Assembly (NCBI RefSeq): GCF_900312745.1
Contig: NZ_OMPD01000007.1
Location: forward strand, 254,523 to 318,522
Length of the DNA stretch: 64,000 bases
Reading direction: 5' to 3'
Source: Aquimarina sp. AU58
GTDB lineage: Bacteria > Bacteroidota > Bacteroidia > Flavobacteriales > Flavobacteriaceae
The notes under the pieces were generated by a model that saw nothing but the letters and a program-made list of their open reading frames with translations, made no database searches and had not been told where the DNA came from. A program made the position numbers and the translations under genes. Positions 28,052-34,895 of the stretch are shown here, in pieces; position 1 is the first letter of the stretch; every line of letters begins with the position of its first letter.

Positions 28052-28199
28052 GACCAAACCATTGATGAGCAGCATACAAATTTTAAGTAGAAGGGTTCAA
28101 ATTTTAACCCGGGAGGTCGAAAATCCTACAGTAACCACCAAATTTTGACCTCGAGGGATTAAACAATTGCAAAAAAACAAAGTAAAGGGAAAACACATT

Positions 28200-28472
28200 A
28201 TGAACATCATTATCAAACAGATTGAACTTATAGAACGAGTTGATCAACTCATTCGCTTACAAGCCACAGGATCACCAGATGATCTTGCCTATCGATTAGG
28301 AATCTCTAAAACCAAATTGTACCGTATTATTAATACTATGAAATCTCTGGATGCCCCTATAGAATATGATATTGCCATACAGAGTTTTGTCTATGCAGAA
28401 GCGGTAGGGTTTACATTTGGTTTTTACCCAAGACATCAAAAGTATAGGAAACTAGATCCTTTTGTGGGCTAG
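28200..28472 (+). CDS. Small helix-turn-helix DNA-binding protein
   Basis: A 90-aa probable transcription factor. I chose the ATG at 28200 (MNIIIKQIELIERVDQLIRL) rather than the in-frame start at 28167, because the HTH begins soon after. Seen: helix around 4-20, then the HTH GSPDDLAYRLGISKTKLYRIINTMK (24-48), similar to HTH_11/DeoR-type N-terminal domains, and a short beta-rich tail (YDIAIQSFVYAEAVGFTFGF). It has no effector domain. It lies directly downstream of the 21-bp tandem array with its palindromic cores, which may be its binding sites. Confidence 0.7.
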   Translation: MNIIIKQIELIERVDQLIRLQATGSPDDLAYRLGISKTKLYRIINTMKSLDAPIEYDIAIQSFVYAEAVGFTFGFYPRHQKYRKLDPFVG

Positions 28473-28906
28473 AAAAATGACATCTATAAAAGTAGAAAAT
28501 ATCGAATACTGAATAATGTCACACTGAGCCCTTCGGTAAACTCAGGACAGGCCTGTCGAAGTGGATTGGTATATGAAAGTAAAAAACCGTAAAACGTTGA
28601 TCTCAATACTAAATAAAAAATGTAAAAGTGAAAAGTCCGAAGTCAGAGGTCAGAAGCTAGAAGTTAGAAATAATACCTCAGAAATCAGACACCGGACAAC
28701 AAAAAACTAATAACCATCAACTAAACTAAAAAACACGTTGCACAACGTATGGCGGAAACCGAAAAACCTGTAAAGAGTAGGGAATGATCTATAAAACTGA
28801 GATTTTATGAATTAGTGTAGAACATTCCCTTTTAGTAGAGAACAAAAATTAGAGCACATCATCGTCATTATTCGTATAATTATTTATTAACTTTAATTAA
28901 TCTTTT
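28473..28906. other. Intergenic region with repeat and nested hairpin
   Basis: Contains copy 2 of the 73-bp repeat (28496-28568), purine-rich strings like those before 27375, and a palindrome ACGTTGCACAACGT at 28735-28748. It also has a nested inverted repeat, AGGGAATG (28779-28786) with CATTCCCT (28823-28830), enclosing ATAAAA/TTTTAT. No gene is seen. It forms the leader of the lipoprotein gene at 28907. Confidence 0.6.
28496..28568 (+). repeat. 73-bp direct repeat, copy 2
   Basis: Matches 26928-27000 with a single base difference and the same orientation. Confidence 0.9.
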
Positions 28907-29986
28907 ATGAAAAATTCACTAAAACATGTTTTATTTCTTTTGATTGCCTTTTTGATGATTGGTTGTCAAAATGACGAATTACCCATTCCAAAAGAAAACC
29001 TTAGTAAAAAGGTGAAATCTTGGTATGATCAAGAGCATAATAAACTCATGGATAAAAGCGCTAATTTTGTAGGGCAACCAGATTGGGGTAATCATATTGA
29101 AGTTGGAAATGACATATATATTCCACTTACTTCGGATAACCCAAGTAAATTAGTAAATCAAAAAAAATTATTAAAAGAAAATTCTGAAAACACTTTTATT
29201 AAGTCTTATATAGTTTTTAACGAAAGGGAAGACGGCGGTTATAATGAAAGGTTAAAAGTTTTTTTTAGTAAAGATCAAACTAGTTTTGAAAACCCAATAG
29301 ATTTACTGAAAAATGCTTCAATATCATATATCTATGATAATCTAAAAAACATTGAACATGCTAAAACAAGAAACTGTACCAATTGGCTGATTGTAAAAAT
29401 ATTGATCTATAGTGATGGGTCTGTTGATGTTGAGATTTTAGATTCATATGATGAGTGTGATGGTGGTGGAGGTTCTGGAGGCGGCTCTGGTGGAGGCTCT
29501 GGAGGCGATAGTGATGGCCCTGATAGACCTGATGGAGATGAATTTGATGCACCTATCCCTCCTGATTGTGAAAGTTTTACATTTACGAGGCCTACTATTG
29601 GATCTCCATTTCAAAATGCCTATGTTTCTGGAGTAAGGATGTTGGCTTTTACAAATTCAAATTCTCAACCAGTATTCTTACTATATCCCAATCCTATTCA
29701 GTTCAATGCCCCTGTAGCTGATAGGTTTGGAAATGTTTATACAAATGGGGCATTGGCAGAAGCTTCAGCTAGAGCACTTAGATTTGCTATGGATGAAACT
29801 TGGCAGAGATTTAAAAATGATCCTTCTGCAAATCCAATGAATGCCAGAATATTTTTTGAAGAAAGACTAATAGAAAGTTATCCTGATTATATTCCTGGAG
29901 GAAGAGTGACTATGCGTCCAACTGTTATCACAGGACCTGTTGAAACTTATAAAACTTCTGCATTTGGAATTGGTAATTGCGATTAA
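28907..29986 (+). CDS. Lipoprotein with Gly/Ser linker and variable C-terminal domain (putative effector)
   Basis: Seen: signal peptide with lipobox (LMIGC, Cys20), an N-terminal region (about 30-180; NHIEVGNDIYIPLTSDN, then WLIVKILIYSDGSVDVEIL) and a low-complexity linker of Gly, Ser and Asp at about 183-205. A compact C-terminal domain with a Cys near each end follows (220-359; TFTRPTIGSPF, FAMDETWQRFKNDPS). This layout, a lipoprotein stalk plus flexible linker plus unrelated C-terminal domain, resembles a family of Bacteroidota proteins that carry polymorphic toxin domains. I do not recognise the C-terminal domain. The next gene is a small soluble protein that could be its immunity partner. 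The effector role is inference. Confidence 0.7.
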   Translation: MKNSLKHVLFLLIAFLMIGCQNDELPIPKENLSKKVKSWYDQEHNKLMDKSANFVGQPDWGNHIEVGNDIYIPLTSDNPSKLVNQKKLLKENSENTFIKSYIVFNEREDGGYNERLKVFFSKDQTSFENPIDLLKNASISYIYDNLKNIEHAKTRNCTNWLIVKILIYSDGSVDVEILDSYDECDGGGGSGGGSGGGSGGDSDGPDRPDGDEFDAPIPPDCESFTFTRPTIGSPFQNAYVSGVRMLAFTNSNSQPVFLLYPNPIQFNAPVADRFGNVYTNGALAEASARALRFAMDETWQRFKNDPSANPMNARIFFEERLIESYPDYIPGGRVTMRPTVITGPVETYKTSAFGIGNCD

Positions 29987-30005
29987 TAAGATAATGTAAT
30001 ATTAG

Positions 30006-30033
30006 AAGAGAGAGAATAATAATTCTCTCTCTT
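30006..30033 (+). other. Perfect 12-bp hairpin between lipoprotein and next gene
   Basis: AAGAGAGAGAAT (30006-30017) pairs exactly with ATTCTCTCTCTT (30022-30033) around a 4-nt loop. There is no poly-T run, so it is more likely an mRNA-stability or attenuation element than a full terminator. It lies 19 nt after one stop and 18 nt before the next ATG. Confidence 0.7.
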
Positions 30034-30051
30034 ATTAAGAAAATTTAATAA

Positions 30052-30705
30052 ATGGATATAATCGATTTTATAGAATTAACAAATGAAAAAAGGTTTTACC
30101 AAAAGGCTGATTTCCATTTGACAAATATTCAAGGAAAAATTGACCTTTACAATACTGTGAAATTTGACTTTACAATAGAATACCAGGGAGTTTTAGGCCA
30201 AGAAGATATGCAAATGTGGACACTTACTGCTCATAGATGTCATTATTTTCATAATATGTTTCAAAATATCTACTTGCCATATATAAAATTACGTTTGTTA
30301 GAAGAGCATCCTTTATTGTGGAACTACAAAAGCAATATTGCACATTGTGAACTAATTGGATACCCTAAAGATATAAATACTTTTTTAGGTCAAATATATC
30401 AAGCCTATATAAAAGTTTCTGGAAATTGGATACAAGCTACAGAGCATTTTTTTGCAACTGAATATGCTTATAAAGAAAATGGTAAAAAACATATCCAAAT
30501 CCCTGAAAATTTAAGCGCTAGTATTGAACAAATATGTCAAATTCATGATATTGATTTTCAAATTATGAAAATTGAAGAACAAGATAAATATAAGTTTAAT
30601 AATGTAAAGGTATTAATTCTAGGAAATGAAGATATATCTCCATATGATTTCAATTTAAAACAACCCTATATAATAGCAGACGATTTTTTTGCAAATAAAT
30701 TATGA
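30052..30705 (+). CDS. Hypothetical cytoplasmic protein, possible immunity protein
   Basis: A 217-aa soluble protein with no signal peptide or transmembrane segment; I do not recognise the family. It is mixed alpha/beta, acidic, rich in Tyr, Phe and Asn (MWTLTAHRCHYFHNMFQNIY about 60-80). Its position directly after the linker-bearing lipoprotein and its lack of export signals fit an immunity role, but this is context only. Its TGA overlaps the next ATG (ATGA), so the two genes downstream of the hairpin are coupled. Confidence 0.6.
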   Translation: MDIIDFIELTNEKRFYQKADFHLTNIQGKIDLYNTVKFDFTIEYQGVLGQEDMQMWTLTAHRCHYFHNMFQNIYLPYIKLRLLEEHPLLWNYKSNIAHCELIGYPKDINTFLGQIYQAYIKVSGNWIQATEHFFATEYAYKENGKKHIQIPENLSASIEQICQIHDIDFQIMKIEEQDKYKFNNVKVLILGNEDISPYDFNLKQPYIIADDFFANKL

Positions 30706-31394
30706 AAGTAAAAAGGGCAATAATAATTTTGCTGTTGACAATAAATATAGTTAATAGCCAGAAACTTACAGGAAGATGGAGCATGGTAATACCACCTGAC
30801 ACATATGTATCGCCAGATTGCCCTATAATTAATATTACTAAAGACAAGTTAATTACTTATAGCTTTGATATATTCGAATCAGAAAAATTTATTCAAGTCG
30901 ATTATAAAAATGAAAAAATAAGAATAGAAAAACAAAATAATACAGAGTACAGGTTTAAATTAGTAAATGAGTATACATTAAGAACTTATCAAACTATTCC
31001 TAATGCAAAAGAGCTTTATTTTGATTACGTTAAGCTATATCCAACAATTATAAATATCCCAATTGAAGAAGTTATAAAGAAACAGTATGAGCATTATTTT
31101 ACGAAATCATTTTCTCAACAAAATGGATTTATAAAATTTCAAGGATCAATGTGTTCTGATGAAGTAGAAAAAATGATAGGAATAGATCGTTGTGATCTCT
31201 ATAAAATAGAAAGTATAGAAGATACAGTTTTTATCGTTTATTATTCTAATAAGGAGTTAAGGAGACATATAATCCCGATAAAAGAAATTAATAAGGATCA
31301 TTTATTGATATATGGTGTAGCAGGTAAGGAAGGTTTTGTGAAATTACATGAAATCAAAGAGGTTAAAAAGTCAAAAACATTTATTCCTAATTGA
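30702..31394 (+). CDS. Secreted hypothetical protein
   Basis: A 230-aa protein with a signal peptide (MKVKRAIIILLLTINIVNSQ) followed by a beta-rich domain starting LTGRWSMVIPP. The opening resembles lipocalin-like 'GxW' starts, though I cannot confirm that fold. Two Cys near residues 147 and 155 could pair. It overlaps the preceding gene by 4 bp and is probably co-expressed with it. No function can be given. Confidence 0.6.
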   Translation: MKVKRAIIILLLTINIVNSQKLTGRWSMVIPPDTYVSPDCPIINITKDKLITYSFDIFESEKFIQVDYKNEKIRIEKQNNTEYRFKLVNEYTLRTYQTIPNAKELYFDYVKLYPTIINIPIEEVIKKQYEHYFTKSFSQQNGFIKFQGSMCSDEVEKMIGIDRCDLYKIESIEDTVFIVYYSNKELRRHIIPIKEINKDHLLIYGVAGKEGFVKLHEIKEVKKSKTFIPN

Positions 31395-31575
31395 TCTCCA
31401 AATAGGTATAAATATATGAGGAAAATAATAATCTCTAAAAAGATTTGCGACATATTGCTTAAACATAAAATAATCAAATACACTACTAACCAAATTTATT
31501 CTGTATCTAATCAATAGATAATATGAAAATAACAATTTTCATTACGTTATATCTTTGTTCAATCTCCTTTTTTGA

Positions 31576-32418
31576 CAAGACAACTATATAGAAAATGTAA
31601 GTTTAAACTGCATTTATGAAGCCTTTAACTCTCAAAATATAGATATAAATAAAGAATCAGAAACTCTCGATGAATATTTTGGGTTTTTATTAAGTAACGA
31701 TTTGATTTTGCTAATGCCAGAGTTAAAAGATTTTGAACAATTCAAAGAAATTGAAAACCTACTTAATAACATTGAAGCAACCCAATCTAAATATGTACAA
31801 TTAAGATTTGGTTTAGGGATTGACCCTAAATTAATCTCAGATACTATAAAGCTATTCGTTGATAAAGGGATATTTAGATCAATTAGTGTTTTTCTGAGTC
31901 AAAATGATTATGAGTTAATGTTTAACGATGAATATTTGACTAATTCATTGATAGATAAATTGACAATCTACTCAAGCAATAATCAGCATAACAACATCAA
32001 TGAAAAATCAGAATTTAAACCTGATACTATTGAATACATAGAAGAATCAGATTTTCCGGTTTTTAAAAATGTAAATGAATTAAGATTCAAACATTTTCAA
32101 CCTAATATTTTTTCTTATTCAGAAGCTCAAAATTATAATATTTATTACAATAAAAAAGCGTACATAAACCCGAATGGAGATATCCAACAATCACCTTTTA
32201 CCAATAAAGTTTTTGGTAACATAGAAACAAAATCCTTACTATCCATTATTTCAAATCAAACGTTTCAGGAATATTGGGATATACCCAAAGATAAAATAGA
32301 AGTTTGTAAGGATTGCGAATTTAGATATGTTTGTAATGACGGCCGCATACCTTTAAAACGAGATGATAAAACGTATTATTTTGAAGAAAGTTGTACATAC
32401 GACCCTTATAAAAACTAA
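31576..32418 (+). pseudogene. Relic of a grasp-with-spasm SPASM-domain peptide maturase (gwsS-like)
   Basis: The protein from 31702 (a TTG; first ATG 31714) matches the C-terminal two thirds of the SPASM-domain maturase of grasp-with-spasm RiPP systems, as I recall that family. Seen: SEAQNYNIYYNKKAYINPNG, FGNIETKSLLSIIS, then EVCKDCEFRYVCNDGRIPLK and ESCTYDPY. Homologous frame continues upstream without a start codon (ETLDEYFGFLLSND) until an in-frame TGA at 31573-31575, so the N-terminus is lost. An unrelated-looking signal-peptide start (ATG 31523) precedes it. The usual tail after CxYxPY is also missing, and some Cys positions of the family are not conserved. No ATP-grasp (gwsG) partner is in the window. 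It is probably nonfunctional. Confidence 0.7.
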
Positions 32419-32440
32419 TTAAGAAATAAAAAAACCAGCC

Positions 32441-33298
32441 ATGAAAATAGTAGTAAGGTTATTCATCTTAACCATTATGATAACAAGTTGTAAGTCTGAT
32501 TTTGAAAAAAAACATAAGGATTATAAACTTATAAAGGAAGAAGGTGTATTTGTTGAAGTATTTGACTCTACAAATGTTAAACATACCAGATATACAGATA
32601 ACAATAATGTTTACAGAAAAAAATTAGAGTTCATATATTCTTACGAACATATTACAAAAAATAATAGCAAATATTATTTTAAAGAAGATTCATCAATAGA
32701 CGGCTGGAAGAATTCTTGGAAGTTTGTTTCTGCTGACTCAATAGATGAAAACACCATTCTAAAAGTTAAGATCAAGATAAAAGAAGGGCTTGAACCTATG
32801 ATACAATATGAACCAGATTATAATCAAACAGTTGCTCAATATAGCTACTTAACAAAGGATGAATTATCAGCTTTTAACTCAATTTCGGGTATTATAGAAA
32901 ATGAAAAAAACGTATGGATGCATCCACCAAGGGATAAATATTTTAGGATTCTTGAGTTAAATCCGTTTCCATACATACAAACTCCTTTTGAAGTCGGGAA
33001 TAAATGGAATTGGTCATTAAAAATAGGTAGTAATTGGGGTGATAAAAGGTGGTTAGCATGGGAAGGGGGAATTGAAAATAAGTATGTTTATGAAATAACG
33101 GGTAAAAAGAAGATAAATACGCCTTTTGGTAAATTAGAGTGTTATACTATTGATGCCACAGCAACAAGTAGACTTGGTGAAACCAAATTAACTTCACTTT
33201 TTAATACTGAATATGGTTTTATTAAATTACTTTATACAAATATTGATGGAAGTAAGACTACATTACAACTCGATAAAGTAATAAAAAATGAAAATTAA
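32441..33298 (+). CDS. Hypothetical lipoprotein
   Basis: A 285-aa protein with signal peptide and lipobox (MITSC, Cys17), anchored in the envelope. The body is beta-rich with several Trp residues (WKNSWKFVS, GNKWNWSLKIGSNWGDKRWLAW at about 187-208) and a C-terminal part resembling periplasmic beta-barrel-like lipoproteins (GKLECYTIDATATSRLGETKLTS). I do not recognise a characterised family. It overlaps the next small gene by 11 bp. Confidence 0.6.
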   Translation: MKIVVRLFILTIMITSCKSDFEKKHKDYKLIKEEGVFVEVFDSTNVKHTRYTDNNNVYRKKLEFIYSYEHITKNNSKYYFKEDSSIDGWKNSWKFVSADSIDENTILKVKIKIKEGLEPMIQYEPDYNQTVAQYSYLTKDELSAFNSISGIIENEKNVWMHPPRDKYFRILELNPFPYIQTPFEVGNKWNWSLKIGSNWGDKRWLAWEGGIENKYVYEITGKKKINTPFGKLECYTIDATATSRLGETKLTSLFNTEYGFIKLLYTNIDGSKTTLQLDKVIKNEN

Positions 33299-33560
33299 AG
33301 ATGAAATAGACTTTAATAAAGAAAAAGAAACTATAGAGAATAAACATTTACTGAATAAAAATGTCAGCTTTTATGTAGAAAATTATAATACAAGTTCTCA
33401 ACCTAACTTAAGGTATTTTGACAACAAGATGGGAAAACTAATATATATAGTTAGTGTAAATAATAAGATTGAATGTTATGTTTTAATGAGGAAATCTAAA
33501 ATTCTGGCATTTCATTATATCACAAAAGGTACAGAAGGTCCAACCTATTTTTTATACTAA
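33288..33560 (+). CDS. Small hypothetical protein
   Basis: A 90-aa product with no signal peptide; lysine- and asparagine-rich with a beta-rich C-terminal half (MGKLIYIVSVNNKIECYVLM). It overlaps the preceding lipoprotein gene by 11 bp, suggesting coupled translation. No family is recognised. It is the last plus-strand gene before the terminator at 33632. Confidence 0.5.
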   Translation: MKIKDEIDFNKEKETIENKHLLNKNVSFYVENYNTSSQPNLRYFDNKMGKLIYIVSVNNKIECYVLMRKSKILAFHYITKGTEGPTYFLY

Positions 33561-33631
33561 TTAGAATCAAAAGGTGATATACCCGATAGACGGATTTGCA
33601 CCTTAAATCCGTGGATGCGACAAATGATTAA

Positions 33632-33661
33632 AACAGTCACGTATACGTTGGCTGTTTTTTT
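33632..33661 (+). terminator. Rho-independent terminator
   Basis: AACAGTCACG pairs with CGTTGGCTGTT (one G-T wobble, one bulge) around TATA, followed by seven T. It lies 72 bp after the preceding stop and between convergent genes. Confidence 0.75.
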
Positions 33662-33681
33662 ATACATTACTGAACTCTGTT

Positions 33682-34266
33682 TTAATCTTCAAACATACTA
33701 CCTCCTGTAAATTTCTTATTTACTATTGTCCAGTTTTTATCGTCATCTTCAATTTTAATATCTTTATACTCGTAGTCTTCATTCAGAATTTCATAAAAAA
33801 ACTCAAGATTACATTCGGTTATTTTGTCTCTTTTCCCCTGGTTATCAAATGTTGTCAAATAAAATCCTGGTTTAAAATAAATGTTTTCCAGTATATATTT
33901 AGATGGTGAGCTATAACTTTTATTTTTATCCTTGTCCAATCCATTATCAGGTAATTTAATTAATAGGATCATTACAGACTCTTTATGTACAATCTTTAGC
34001 GGAAAAACCATATCGTTGTTAATTATATGACAGTTAACCACAGAAAAAGAAGTATCGGTGTTTGTATTATATTCTTCTACATAGTTAAACTTAATAGGGC
34101 ATCTACAAAAAGTGAGGTCGGGTATTGAAAATAATTTTACAGATTCTCTGGTGAGTAAAGAATCAGTGCTTTCTATTTTAAAATCAAAAATATTAGCTCG
34201 ACATACTTGGGCATATGTTTTGGAAAATGAAAAACTAATAATGATAAAAAAAACGTACTTATTCAT
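33682..34266 (-). CDS. Secreted hypothetical protein
   Basis: I chose the start at 34266 (MNKYVFFIIISFSFSKTYAQ), which gives a clear signal peptide; the frame extends to 34293. The 194-aa product is beta-rich with three Cys in the first 60 residues (VCRANIFDFK, LTFCRCPIKFNY). I do not recognise its family. It is an isolated minus-strand gene in the accessory region, convergent with the plus-strand cluster before it. Confidence 0.6.
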   Translation of the reverse strand: MNKYVFFIIISFSFSKTYAQVCRANIFDFKIESTDSLLTRESVKLFSIPDLTFCRCPIKFNYVEEYNTNTDTSFSVVNCHIINNDMVFPLKIVHKESVMILLIKLPDNGLDKDKNKSYSSPSKYILENIYFKPGFYLTTFDNQGKRDKITECNLEFFYEILNEDYEYKDIKIEDDDKNWTIVNKKFTGGSMFED

Positions 34267-34682
34267 TTTCTTTCTTTTAATTAAGTTCAACAATTGGATA
34301 TAACCACCTTGACAGCTATATTTCTTATCTAGGTAGCCAAATTAATAAATCCTCATTATTTAGATTACCCCATATCCCGTGAAAAACAACTTATTATATA
34401 ATGGCGTTTATACCATTCATAATTTGAATTTATTCTGAAGAAGTTTTATAAAGCACGGATTGCAAATCCCCCTATCACGGTTTTTGTCATCCAAGCAATC
34501 TGTCATCCTGTTAGAGAACGGGACTGGAATCCATTTTGATATAGTGCTATTAATAAGTGGATTCCGTTCTTCAACGGAATGACAAACCAACTCATTTCTA
34601 TAACATTCAATTTTGTCATGTACTAAGGTTTTGCAGTTAATTCTAAAGGAGTATATAAGGTCAAATTCAAGTTATCAAATTT

Positions 34683-34803
34683 GCGTGAAGGATAGTAGCG
34701 GCATCCTTTTTTACATTTGTTCTTTTTTTTGCTTTAGCAACATGTACTAAGGGATAATAAAAAAGATATAGCGAATAGCCTGACCCCATAGGGTCACGCC
34801 CCA
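34683..34803 (+). ncRNA. Structured RNA candidate (Flavo-1-like)
   Basis: Two hairpins are visible: AAGGAT (34688-34693) with ATCCTT (34703-34708) followed by T-rich DNA, and TGACCC (34781-34786) with GGGTCA (34791-34796) closing a 4-nt loop. The strings GTAGCGGCATCC and AAGATATAGCGAATAGCC recur, as I remember, between genes in many Flavobacteriaceae and resemble the Rfam Flavo-1 motif. The function is unknown. It lies 93 bp upstream of the exporter gene. Confidence 0.5.
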
Positions 34804-34838
34804 AAATATGGTATTAGTATTATAGAAAAGAATTACTT

Positions 34839-34845
34839 TACTTTG
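34839..34845 (+). promoter_or_regulatory. Candidate -7 box for the C39 exporter
   Basis: TACTTTG, one base short of TAnnTTTG, 50 bp before the exporter ATG. Confidence 0.4.
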
Positions 34846-34895
34846 TAGATAGATATTATCACACACAAAAAATCAATTTAATTTAAAAAAGCTTA

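Larger units (their letters stand above)
34267..34895. other. Intergenic region with palindromic repeat and RNA candidate
   Basis: No gene seen. It contains GCACGGATTGCAAATCC at 34453 and an imperfect long palindrome with GTCATCC and GGAATCCA/TGGATTCC strings (34501-34583) related to 16970-17013. A structured RNA candidate (34683-34803) and a -7 box for the exporter gene follow. Confidence 0.6.

Noticed and set aside
27834..28079. Minus-strand 81-codon frame over the tandem array
   Set aside because: A 21-bp period keeps all frames open once open, so the ORF is not evidence of coding.
26900..28600. CRISPR array
   Set aside because: The repeats are 21-bp contiguous degenerate units or long direct repeats, without uniform repeat-spacer structure or cas genes.
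28735..28758. Integron-like attC site (ACGTTGCACAACGT palindrome)
   Set aside because: No paired R/L box structure and no integrase; a single short palindrome is not enough.
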